Below the pieces are notes generated by a model. That model did not search any database and had not been told where the DNA came from. It saw nothing but the letters and a program-made list of their open reading frames with translations. From assembly GCA_910587575.1 (NCBI GenBank), contig CAJULU010000083.1:1-6828 (forward strand): a DNA stretch of 6,828 nt, in the 5' to 3' direction. Below are positions 1 through 6,052 of this stretch, piece after piece (position 1 is the first letter of the stretch; every line of letters starts with the position of its first letter). Origin of the DNA: an uncultured Dorea sp. (GTDB lineage: Bacteria > Bacillota > Clostridia > Lachnospirales > Lachnospiraceae). A program made the position numbers and the translations under genes.

Positions 1-671
1 CATTCCAGACCCAGTTCGGTTTTGTTCCCTGCTATGTGAACAGCCGTCTGACCGCACAGGGAATTCCGGTATCCTGTGAAGTGGATATTTACGGTGCATT
101 GAGTGAGTTTATCGGAACAATCGTAAGTGATGATATCGTAACGCTTCTGGATATCAACAACTCTGTGCCAAAGGATATGTATGAAGAAGATATTAAGGGC
201 AAATATAATTATACACAGCGGGATACGTTCATGGGCTTCCACTGCGGCAATACGGCCTCCAAGAAGCTGTCCTTCTGTGAGATGAAGTATCAGATGATTA
301 TGGCGAGGGCTCTGCCTGAGGAAGTGACACAGGGGACCCTGGAAGGAGATATTGTTCCCGGCGACATTACGTTCTACCGTCTGCAGAGCACGGCTGATAA
401 CAAGCTTCGTGCTTACATTGCCCACGGCGAGGTTCTTCCGGTTGCAACCCGTTCATTTGGCGGTATCGGTGTATTTGCGATCCCGGAGATGGGAAGATTC
501 TACCGTCATGTGCTGATCGAGGGCGGATACCCGCATCACGGAGCCGTTGCGTTCGGACATCACGGAAAGGCATTATTTGAAGTATTCAAGTATATCGGAG
601 TACCTGTGGAAGAGATTGGATACAATCAGCCGGCAGGTGTAAGATATCCGACAGAGAATCCGTGGAGATAG
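1..671 (+). CDS. L-fucose/L-arabinose isomerase-family protein, C-terminal part (5' end outside window)
   Basis: The reading frame is already open at base 3 (FQTQFGFVPCYV...), so this is the last 222 residues of a longer protein. The GTG at 36 is an internal valine, not a start. Seen: a conserved block PVATRSFGGIGVFAIPEMG, then a histidine-rich block YPHHGAVAFGHHGKALFEVF and the ending NQPAGVRYPTENPWR. Family knowledge: this is the C-terminal domain of the FucI/AraA fold, cytoplasmic metal-dependent isomerases that interconvert aldoses and ketoses. The PHHG histidines lie where the fold supplies a metal ligand. It ends 44 bases before the xylulokinase start, so the two genes are probably cotranscribed and the kinase would phosphorylate the ketose made here. 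Family assignment is firm. The sugar (L-fucose, D-arabinose, L-arabinose or another) is not determined, because much of the active site is outside the window. Confidence 0.88.
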   Translation, partial: FQTQFGFVPCYVNSRLTAQGIPVSCEVDIYGALSEFIGTIVSDDIVTLLDINNSVPKDMYEEDIKGKYNYTQRDTFMGFHCGNTASKKLSFCEMKYQMIMARALPEEVTQGTLEGDIVPGDITFYRLQSTADNKLRAYIAHGEVLPVATRSFGGIGVFAIPEMGRFYRHVLIEGGYPHHGAVAFGHHGKALFEVFKYIGVPVEEIGYNQPAGVRYPTENPWR

Positions 672-701
672 TGACCGGCACAAACGTTGCTGTGTCTTGG
701 C

Positions 702-707
702 AGGAGG
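702..707 (+). promoter_or_regulatory. Ribosome binding site that fixes the xylulokinase start
   Basis: AGGAGG lies 8 bases before the ATG at 716. This supports ATG 716 (protein begins MLYIGVDLGTS) over the in-frame GTG at 662. The GTG would overlap the isomerase stop, has no such site, and would add 18 residues that are not typical of FGGY kinases. Confidence 0.85.
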
Positions 708-715
708 AAAAAAGA

Positions 716-2173
716 ATGTTATATATAGGAGTAGATTTGGGAACCTCTGCGGTGAAGCTTTTGCTGATGGACGGAGAAGGAAAGATCCAGAAGATCGTTT
801 CAAAGGAATATCCTCTGTATTTCCCCCATCCGGGCTGGTCGGAGCAGAAGCCGGAGGACTGGTTTGCCGGATCCATGGCAGGAATCAGGGAACTGGTCAG
901 CGAATGCGATAAGAGCCAGGTAGCTGGTATCAGCTTCGGAGGACAGATGCATGGACTGGTAGCTCTGGATAAGGATGATCATGTAATCCGTCCGGCGATT
1001 CTCTGGAACGATGGACGGACCGGGGAAGAGACGGATTATCTGAACCAGGAGATCGGCAAGGATAAATTGTCCGAGTACACGGCGAACATTGCGTTCGCAG
1101 GATTCACGGCACCGAAGATTCTCTGGATGAAGAAGCATGAGCCGGAGAATTTTGAAAAGATCTGTAAGATCATGCTGCCCAAGGATTATCTGGCATACTG
1201 CCTGTCCGGTTCATTCTGTACGGACGTGTCCGATGCGTCCGGTATGCTGCTCATGGATGTAAAGAACCGCTGCTGGTCTAAGGAAATGATGGAGATCTGC
1301 GGTATTACAGAGGAACAGCTGCCGAAATTATATGAAAGTTATGAAGTGGTAGGAACCTTGAAGCCGGAGATTGCCGAAGAACTGGGATTATCTGCAGAGG
1401 TAAAGGTCATCGCAGGCGCAGGAGACAATGCGGCTGCTGCTGTGGGGACGGGAACGGTAGGAGACGGAATGTGTAACATTTCCCTGGGAACGTCCGGTAC
1501 CATCTTCATTTCCAGCAAGTCCTTTGGCGTGGATCAGAATAATGCGCTGCATTCGTTCGCACATTCTGACGGGCATTACCATCTGATGGGATGTATGCTC
1601 AGCGCTGCGTCCTGTAACAAGTGGTGGAACGAGGACATTCTGAAGACGAAGGATTTTGCGGCAGAGCAGGCGAATATTACAAAGCTTGGGGAGAACCAGG
1701 TATTTTATCTTCCGTATCTGATGGGGGAGCGTTCCCCGCATAATAATCCGGATGCAAGGGCTATGTTTATCGGTATGACGATGGATACCACCAGGGAAGA
1801 TATGACCCAGGCGGTACTGGAAGGTGTAACCTTCGGGCTCCGGGATTCTCTGGAGGTGGCAAAGAGCCTGGGGATTAAGATTGAACGCACGAAGATCTGC
1901 GGCGGCGGCGCGAAGAGCCCGCTGTGGAAGAAGATTCTTGCCAATATTATGAACCTTAAGGTGGATGTAATCGAGAGCGAGGAAGGGCCCGCCCTTGGCG
2001 GCGCCATGCTCGCGGCGGTAGGCTGCGGAGAATATCCGGATGTGGAGACCATCGCCAGGAAGGTTGTGAAGGTTGTGGATACGGTGGAGCCGGAGCCGGA
2101 GCTTGTGGCAAAGTATGAGGAGAGGTATCAGAAGTTTAAGAAGATTTATCCTACGGTAAAGGAATTGTTTTAA
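716..2173 (+). CDS. xylB: Xylulokinase (FGGY carbohydrate kinase)
   Basis: Predicted to phosphorylate D-xylulose with ATP to give D-xylulose 5-phosphate, a cytoplasmic entry step to the pentose phosphate pathway. The 485-residue product has normal family length. Visible in order: the N-terminal FGGY domain with the phosphate-binding start YIGVDLGTSAVK (D7); GGQMHGLV at about 75-82, whose Met-His pair matches the xylulose-contacting Met77/His78 of E. coli XylB; ILWNDGRT at about 95-102; GAGDNAAAAVG with D237 at the catalytic base position (D233 in E. coli); SLGTSGTIF; and the C-terminal domain with GVTFGLRDS, ICGGGAKSPLWKKILA and GPALGGAMLA for nucleotide binding. It follows an isomerase of the FucI/AraA type rather than XylA, so the natural ketose could be D-xylulose, D-ribulose or a related sugar. 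It is the last gene of its operon, with a terminator starting 3 bases after the stop. No defect is seen. Confidence 0.92.
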   Translation: MLYIGVDLGTSAVKLLLMDGEGKIQKIVSKEYPLYFPHPGWSEQKPEDWFAGSMAGIRELVSECDKSQVAGISFGGQMHGLVALDKDDHVIRPAILWNDGRTGEETDYLNQEIGKDKLSEYTANIAFAGFTAPKILWMKKHEPENFEKICKIMLPKDYLAYCLSGSFCTDVSDASGMLLMDVKNRCWSKEMMEICGITEEQLPKLYESYEVVGTLKPEIAEELGLSAEVKVIAGAGDNAAAAVGTGTVGDGMCNISLGTSGTIFISSKSFGVDQNNALHSFAHSDGHYHLMGCMLSAASCNKWWNEDILKTKDFAAEQANITKLGENQVFYLPYLMGERSPHNNPDARAMFIGMTMDTTREDMTQAVLEGVTFGLRDSLEVAKSLGIKIERTKICGGGAKSPLWKKILANIMNLKVDVIESEEGPALGGAMLAAVGCGEYPDVETIARKVVKVVDTVEPEPELVAKYEERYQKFKKIYPTVKELF

Positions 2174-2175
2174 AG

Positions 2176-2222
2176 TAAAGCGGCTGCCGGGAAAGGAATA
2201 TTTCCCGGCAGCCGCTTTATTC
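2176..2222 (+). terminator. Rho-independent terminator after xylulokinase
   Basis: A perfect inverted repeat: arms 2176-2194 (core GCGGCTGCCGGGAAA) and 2201-2219, 19 bp, around the 6-base loop GGAATA. The T-rich tail on the + strand is short (CTTTATT), but the GC-rich stem is very strong. Its position just after the stop marks the end of the sugar operon. The arms begin with AAA and end with TTT, so the element could also work on the opposite strand, but no gene enters from that side. Confidence 0.88.
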
Positions 2223-2283
2223 GTCCAGATCAAGAGATAAATACATGGATGGAGATTAACAGGATAAAAGAATTACCGGGTGG

Positions 2284-2310
2284 TTGGATTCTGGTATAGA
2301 AAAATATAAT
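2284..2310 (+). promoter_or_regulatory. Possible weak upstream promoter
   Basis: A perfect TATAAT -10 hexamer lies at 2305-2310. The best -35 candidate, TTGGAT at 2284-2289, is poor and leaves only a 15-base spacer. TATAGA at 2295-2300, preceded by TGG, is an alternative extended -10. It may be a secondary start for the transporter operon or only AT-rich background. Confidence 0.3.
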
Positions 2311-2322
2311 AAACAGACCTTT

Positions 2323-2335
2323 ATATTTGAAATAT
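2323..2335 (+). promoter_or_regulatory. Short palindrome, possible operator
   Basis: ATATTTGAAATAT is a perfect odd-length palindrome (ATATTT-G-AAATAT). It ends 4 bases before the -35 box of the predicted main promoter, a common place for an activator to bind. The sequence is AT-rich, so chance is possible. No particular regulator family is recognised. Confidence 0.25.
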
Positions 2336-2339
2336 TGAT

Positions 2340-2368
2340 TAGACAAATGCATATCAAAACGATAAAAT
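2340..2368 (+). promoter_or_regulatory. Predicted sigma-A promoter of the transporter/nitrogenase-like operon
   Basis: TAGACA (2340-2345, one mismatch to TTGACA) and TAAAAT (2363-2368, one mismatch to TATAAT) are separated by exactly 17 bases. Transcription would begin near 2375, leaving a leader of about 75 bases before the lipoprotein gene. ATATCAAA occurs at 2351-2358 inside the spacer and again at 2381-2388, 30 bases later. TGCATA (2348-2353) and its inverse TATGCA (2372-2377) flank the -10 box. These repeats suggest that a regulator binds over the promoter. Confidence 0.6.
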
Positions 2369-2400
2369 ATGTATGCAAATATATCAAATTTTTACATGAG

Positions 2401-2436
2401 AGAGATACTAATCCAATATTAGTATGGGGAATCTCT
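2401..2436 (+). promoter_or_regulatory. Leader dyad / hairpin before the lipoprotein gene
   Basis: ATACTAAT (2405-2412) and ATTAGTAT (2418-2425) form a perfect 8-bp stem with loop CCAAT. Outer arms AGAG (2401-2404) and CTCT (2433-2436) can extend it, leaving an unpaired purine-rich bulge on one side. There is no T-run, so it is not a terminator. It ends 4 bases before the ribosome binding site. It could be an operator in DNA or a structure in RNA that affects translation or mRNA stability. It does not resemble a SAM riboswitch, a T-box or another riboswitch that I know. Confidence 0.45.
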
Positions 2437-2440
2437 AGAA

Positions 2441-2446
2441 AGAAGG
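2441..2446 (+). promoter_or_regulatory. Ribosome binding site of the lipoprotein gene
   Basis: AGAAGG stands 4 bases before the ATG at 2451 and 7 bases before a second in-frame ATG at 2454. Spacing favours 2454, which would remove one methionine from the signal peptide and change nothing in the mature protein. Confidence 0.6.
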
Positions 2447-2450
2447 TCGA

Positions 2451-3326
2451 ATGATGAAAAGAAAGTTAGTCAGTATTCTGCTTTGTGTGTCAATGGTTGG
2501 TGTACTTGCAGCAGGATGTGGGGACAAGGAAAGCGCAGAGAGTACGGAGGACACAGGGAAGACAGAAGGAACGGAGAACACGGATTCAGGAGAGGACCAG
2601 GAAGAAGGGCTTTTAGACCTGGGACTTGACCTTGAGTCGGTTACGGTTGCCACTTCCCCCGGATATGCTCCCTTTGAATTTAAAGAAGATGAAGAACTGA
2701 AGGGGTATGACGTTGATATCTGGAACGAGTTCGAAGCCCGTACAGGAATCAAGGTAGAGTGGGAATTTGCTGATTTCAGCGGTCTGCTGGGACTGCTCCA
2801 GTCCGGAAAAGCGGATGCGGTTTCCGCACAGATGGCTCCGGACGCAGAGCGGGAAAAGACATTTGCATTTACGGATCCGATCAATTACTATGGTTCCACT
2901 GTAGTGGTATCCCAGGACAATGAGGACATTAAGAGTGTGGAAGACCTGGCGGGGAAAAAGGTCGGCGTCGGTTCCGGGAACAGTATGCAGGCGTCCGTAG
3001 AAGCGATGTATCCGGACGGAGACGTGACATTTGAAGTGTATACATCAGCAACGTTAGAGGCGATGTTTGCAGACCTTGAATACGGCAGAATTGACGCGGT
3101 TCTGGCACAGGATATCCAGACCTCCATGGCCATGAAGGAGAATGCAGACCTTAAGATTCAGATGCTGGATCCATTCGAGTATGCGCCGGCAACGATCGCC
3201 GTTGACAAGAATAATACGGAACTTCTGGATGCTCTGAATGAATTCATTAAGATTCTGAGAGAAGACGGAACATTAAAAGAACTTTCGGAAAAGTGGGTTG
3301 GTATCGATATTTCGGTTGAAAAGTAA
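2451..3326 (+). CDS. Amino-acid-type ABC transporter substrate-binding lipoprotein (SBP_bac_3)
   Basis: An extracytoplasmic receptor anchored to the membrane by lipid, which delivers a small amino-acid-like ligand to the permease. Seen in the 291 residues: a signal peptide MMKRK + LVSILLCVSMVGV, then the lipobox LAAGC with the lipidated Cys at 23; an acidic Ser/Thr/Glu linker (about 24-58); then the family 3 binding domain from about 62 (VTVATSPGYAPFEF, GYDVDIWNEF) to the end. R134 in EREKTFAFTDP matches the arginine that holds the ligand carboxylate in HisJ-type proteins. D221 in LAQD matches the aspartate that holds the ligand amino group. Both kept residues suggest a ligand with a free alpha-amino and alpha-carboxyl group, or a close mimic. 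It is the first gene of its operon, 14 bases before the permease. Cystine-, histidine- and YxeM-type proteins share this family, so the ligand is not defined. Confidence 0.9.
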   Translation: MMKRKLVSILLCVSMVGVLAAGCGDKESAESTEDTGKTEGTENTDSGEDQEEGLLDLGLDLESVTVATSPGYAPFEFKEDEELKGYDVDIWNEFEARTGIKVEWEFADFSGLLGLLQSGKADAVSAQMAPDAEREKTFAFTDPINYYGSTVVVSQDNEDIKSVEDLAGKKVGVGSGNSMQASVEAMYPDGDVTFEVYTSATLEAMFADLEYGRIDAVLAQDIQTSMAMKENADLKIQMLDPFEYAPATIAVDKNNTELLDALNEFIKILREDGTLKELSEKWVGIDISVEK

Positions 3327-3340
3327 TAAGGTAGGTTAAG

Positions 3341-4024
3341 ATGGAATATTTAACAGAAACATTTATTCCTTATGCCAGGATTCTGGTACCGCTGCTCGTG
3401 AAAGGGCTGGGAATTACAATCTATGTATCTGCGGCGGCATTTTTCCTCAGTGTAGTGTTAGGAGCGCTTCTTGCGGTAATCCAGCATTTTAAGATCAAGG
3501 GACTGAACCAGTTTGTGAAGATCTATGTGTCTTACTTCCGGGGGACTCCGCTTTTGATCCAGCTGTTTATCTTTTATTACGGACTTCCCATGGTAATGGA
3601 CATCATGAAGAATTGTCCCAAGACTCTGGCGCTGATTCTGTGCCTGGCGTTAAATGCGGCGGCATATATTTCAGAAAGCATCCGGGGCGCCATTGAAAGT
3701 ATTGATCAGGGGCAGTATGAAGCATGTCTGGCATTCGGGCTTACATATACGCAGATGATGACAAAGGTGATTCTGCCTCAGGCAGCGGTGGCGGCGATTC
3801 CGCCAATCACCAACTCTTGCCTGGATCTGATTAAGATGTCTTCGCTGGGTATGACAATCGGAATACAGGATATTATGGGTGAAGCGCAGCTGACTGCAGC
3901 AACTTATTATAAGACATTTGAGACCTATATTCTGGCGGCGGCATTCTACTGGGCGCTGGCTGCTGTTCTTGGCCGTGTTCAGCGAATGATTGAGCAGAAG
4001 ATTGGTGTCGCTTATCGGAAATAA
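3341..4024 (+). CDS. Amino-acid-type ABC transporter permease (HisM/YxeN family)
   Basis: Membrane-spanning subunit of the importer. The 227-residue protein has the usual size for the polar amino-acid uptake family and about five hydrophobic segments (roughly 19-46, 60-82, 94-113, 150-170 and 193-212). Seen: the family signature FRGTPLLIQLFIFYYGLP (R67-P70 core) and the EAA loop EACLAFG...ILPQA starting at E127, the cytoplasmic helix that docks on the ATPase. Only one permease gene is present, so it probably forms a homodimer, as in systems with one permease. AAGGTAGG at 3328-3335 sits 5 bases before the ATG, and the gap from the lipoprotein stop is 14 bases. A hairpin followed by a T-run begins 6 bases after its stop, before the ATPase gene. 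Confidence 0.92.
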   Translation: MEYLTETFIPYARILVPLLVKGLGITIYVSAAAFFLSVVLGALLAVIQHFKIKGLNQFVKIYVSYFRGTPLLIQLFIFYYGLPMVMDIMKNCPKTLALILCLALNAAAYISESIRGAIESIDQGQYEACLAFGLTYTQMMTKVILPQAAVAAIPPITNSCLDLIKMSSLGMTIGIQDIMGEAQLTAATYYKTFETYILAAAFYWALAAVLGRVQRMIEQKIGVAYRK

Positions 4025-4029
4025 TTTTC

Positions 4030-4073
4030 AGAGGGTGCTGTGAGGCATCCTCTTTGTTTCTTTTTTTGTTTAG
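4030..4073 (+). terminator. Terminator-like hairpin inside the operon, between permease and ATPase
   Basis: Arms AGAGGGTGC (4030-4038) and GCATCCTCT (4045-4053) pair over 9 bp (one G-T) around the loop TGTGAG. The following 14 bases hold 12 T, including 7 in a row at 4061-4067. This is a standard rho-independent terminator form, yet three more genes follow on the same strand with no convincing promoter between. It is probably a leaky terminator or 3'-end stabiliser that lowers expression of downstream genes relative to the binding protein and permease. The right arm TCCTCT (4048-4053) can also pair with AGAGGA (4076-4081), the ATPase ribosome binding site. Confidence 0.7.
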
Positions 4074-4075
4074 TC

Positions 4076-4082
4076 AGAGGAG
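4076..4082 (+). promoter_or_regulatory. Ribosome binding site of the ATPase gene
   Basis: AGAGGAG, with its AGGAG core 7 bases before the ATG at 4090. It is complementary to the right arm of the preceding terminator hairpin, so it could be partly masked when the hairpin's left arm is not paired. Confidence 0.75.
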
Positions 4083-4089
4083 TTAAAAA

Positions 4090-4824
4090 ATGATAGAAAT
4101 TAAGAATTTGAGTAAAACGTTTGGTACCCAGATGGTTTTAAATGATGTCAGTCTGAAGATAGAAAAAGGGAAAGTCGTGGTAGTGATCGGGCCTTCCGGT
4201 ACGGGGAAATCCACGCTCCTGCGTTGTATTAATTTATTAGAACGGCCGGAAAAGGGGAGGATTAAGCTGGGGGACTTCGAGGCGGATTATGAGAAGATCA
4301 GTAAGGCAGAGATTCAGGTACTGCGTTCCAGAACGTCCATGGTATTCCAGAATTCCAACCTTTACAGAAACAAAACAGCCATAGAGAACATTAAACTGCC
4401 CCTTACCGCAGTGAAAAAAATGGAGGACAGGAAAGCTGAGGAAATTGCCCTTGGGCTGCTTGAGAAGGTGGGTATGCTTGAGAAAAAAGATGCATACCCA
4501 GAGACGCTGTCCGGCGGGGAGAAGCAGAGAGTCGGGATTGCAAGGGCAATGGGAGTGAACCCGGACATTATCTTGTTCGATGAGCCTACATCCGCATTAG
4601 ACCCGGAACTGGTGTCAGAGGTACTGGAAGTAATCCAGGATCTGGCAAAACAGCATACCACGATGCTGATCGTGACCCATGAGATGAAATTTGCAAAGAG
4701 CGTGGCAGATGAGATTGTATTTATGGAGGGCGGAAAGATCGTGGAGCAGGCGCCGCCGGAAGAATTTTTCGGCAATCCCAGAACAGAACGTACCAGAAGA
4801 TTTATCAGTTCAAATATGGAATAG
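4090..4824 (+). CDS. Amino-acid-type ABC transporter ATP-binding protein (GlnQ/HisP/YxeO family)
   Basis: Cytoplasmic ATPase that drives the importer. The 244 residues match the family's usual length and every nucleotide-site motif is present: Walker A GPSGTGKST (34-42), Q-loop glutamine Q87 in MVFQNSNL, ABC signature LSGGEKQRVGIARAM (from 140), Walker B IILFDEPTSALD with D164 and catalytic E165, and switch histidine H197 in IVTHEM. It should be active. After Q87 the sequence reads NSNLYRNKTAIENI where relatives commonly read QFNLFPHLTVLENV. This region faces the permease and may reflect matched partners. It is separated from the permease by 65 bases carrying a terminator-like hairpin, and only 6 bases separate its stop from the amidohydrolase start, so those two are surely cotranscribed. 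Confidence 0.94.
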   Translation: MIEIKNLSKTFGTQMVLNDVSLKIEKGKVVVVIGPSGTGKSTLLRCINLLERPEKGRIKLGDFEADYEKISKAEIQVLRSRTSMVFQNSNLYRNKTAIENIKLPLTAVKKMEDRKAEEIALGLLEKVGMLEKKDAYPETLSGGEKQRVGIARAMGVNPDIILFDEPTSALDPELVSEVLEVIQDLAKQHTTMLIVTHEMKFAKSVADEIVFMEGGKIVEQAPPEEFFGNPRTERTRRFISSNME

Positions 4825-4830
4825 TGTAAG

Positions 4831-6039
4831 ATGATGAATAACGAAGAGATTATCAGATTATCAGAAGAAAAGCGGGATTATGTAATTGAATGCAGGAGAA
4901 CCGTACACCGTTATGCGGAACCTGGAGGAAAAGAGAGAAAAACCAGCAGATTTATCCGGCAGGAACTGGAAGAAAAAGGTCTGAGGGTTCTGAAAGCAGG
5001 AGATACGGGGCTGATCGCAGTGCTGGACACGGGAAAGGAAGGGGCGCACATCCTTCTGCGGGCAGATATGGATGCGCTTCCCATTCCGGAAGCCGGGGAA
5101 AATCTGACACAAAAAAGAGCCTGCATATCTGAGAACAAAGGAACCTGCCATGCCTGCGGGCATGATGCGCACACGGCCATGTTATTAGGGGCTGTGAGGA
5201 TTCTGGCTGACAACCGTGAGAAACTGACAGGGGTGGTCTATGCCTGTTTTGAGTCGGGCGAAGAGACCGGCTCTGGCGTAGGAGACATGATAGAGGCTCT
5301 GAAGCAGTTCCGGATTGATACCTGCTTTGCGCTTCATGTTTACAGCGAACTGGAATCGGGGCGGATCTGTGTGGAACCCGGCGCCAGAATGGCGGGCATA
5401 TCCGTGATTGATCTTCTGGTAAAAGGAAGGGGAGGACATGGCGCCAGGCCTGATCTGGCAGCGAATCCTGTATTCTGTGCTGCGGCTATGTTAAACAATC
5501 TGGCAGCGGCATGGCCGAACCGGCTGGATCCTTATGAGATGGTGACATTGGGAATTACCCGGATTCAGGGCGGCGATTCCTGCAATATCATACCAGAGAC
5601 TGCCAGGGTAGGCGGTACGCTGCGGTTTTTTCATGAAGAGGCGGCAGGAAAGGCCGTTGCAATTCTGAGGAAAGTGATTGATCATACGGCAGAAATGAAT
5701 GACTGTATGGTTGAGTATCTCAAAGCGCCGGAGGATTTTCTAAGTCCGGTGGTCAATGACCAGACATATGCCAAAATGGCAAAGAAACGGTTGGAGTCTC
5801 TTCTGCCGGAGGGTTCCGTTGTCTTCTCAAGACCCTGGTGCGCATCTGAGACATTTGCCCGGTATACCAGGGAATATCCGGGAGTTTTTGCTTATCTGGG
5901 AATCAGAAACGAAGCCTTTGGTTTTGGGGCGCCTCATCACAGCCCGTATTTTGACGTGGATGAAGAGGCTTTGGCCACAGGGGTGATGGCAATGCTGGCA
6001 TATGTTGATGAGGTCCGGCGGACTTTTGGGCAGGGCTAA
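4831..6039 (+). CDS. M20D-family amidohydrolase (N-acyl amino acid deacylase type)
   Basis: Predicted cytoplasmic dinuclear metal hydrolase that removes an acyl group from an amino acid or related amide; there is no signal peptide. The 402 residues fit the family. Seen: LRADMDALPI near 75-85; CHACGHDAHTAMLLGA with C109 and H111 as metal ligands; E144 as general base and E145 as ligand in FESGEETGSG (most relatives have FQPAEE); H169 in ALHV; the dimerisation-domain block GRGGHGARPD; NIIPETARVGGTLR; and H370 in HHSPYFDVDEE as the last ligand. Spacing C109/H111/E145/H169 equals that of plant ILL2 (C137/H139/E173/H197). ATG 4831 and ATG 4834 are both possible, and neither has a clear ribosome binding site (only GTGTAAG), so translation probably couples to the ATPase stop 6 bases upstream. 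Relatives next to amino-acid transporters (B. subtilis YxeP, YtnL) deacetylate N-acetyl S-modified cysteines. The substrate here is unproven. Confidence 0.9.
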   Translation: MMNNEEIIRLSEEKRDYVIECRRTVHRYAEPGGKERKTSRFIRQELEEKGLRVLKAGDTGLIAVLDTGKEGAHILLRADMDALPIPEAGENLTQKRACISENKGTCHACGHDAHTAMLLGAVRILADNREKLTGVVYACFESGEETGSGVGDMIEALKQFRIDTCFALHVYSELESGRICVEPGARMAGISVIDLLVKGRGGHGARPDLAANPVFCAAAMLNNLAAAWPNRLDPYEMVTLGITRIQGGDSCNIIPETARVGGTLRFFHEEAAGKAVAILRKVIDHTAEMNDCMVEYLKAPEDFLSPVVNDQTYAKMAKKRLESLLPEGSVVFSRPWCASETFARYTREYPGVFAYLGIRNEAFGFGAPHHSPYFDVDEEALATGVMAMLAYVDEVRRTFGQG

Positions 6040-6046
6040 GAAGGAG
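6039..6046 (+). promoter_or_regulatory. Ribosome binding site of the nitrogenase-like gene
   Basis: AGAAGGAG overlaps the last base of the amidohydrolase stop and ends 6 bases before the ATG at 6053. It is the best ribosome binding site of the second operon, so the nitrogenase-like protein should be translated efficiently on its own. Confidence 0.85.
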
Positions 6047-6052
6047 AAGGAT

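Noticed and set aside
36..38. GTG at 36 as the start of the isomerase gene
   Set aside because: The frame is open to the window edge and the residues before it continue the conserved family sequence (FGFVPCYVNSRL).
662..715. Upstream GTG start that would lengthen xylulokinase by 18 residues and overlap the isomerase end
   Set aside because: No ribosome binding site at proper spacing; AGGAGG is 8 bases before ATG 716, where the FGGY N-terminus (YIGVDLGTS) begins.
1388..2233. Long open frame on the - strand (281 codons) inside xylulokinase
   Set aside because: Shadow of a conserved gene; the translation has no recognisable domain and it runs through the terminator stem.
2220..2450. Riboswitch (SAM, T-box, lysine or similar) upstream of the transporter operon
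   Set aside because: None of the conserved core sequences that I know could be seen, and the predicted leader of about 75 bases is too short for most of these classes.
3990..4090. Internal promoter for the ATPase gene downstream of or within the permease end
   Set aside because: TTGAGC (3990-3995) and TTGGTG (4002-4007) have no -10 hexamer at acceptable spacing, so the downstream genes are better explained by readthrough.
4362..4775. - strand open frame opposite the ATPase gene
   Set aside because: Low-complexity serine-rich translation typical of the complement of a coding region; the ATPase motifs on the + strand explain the sequence.
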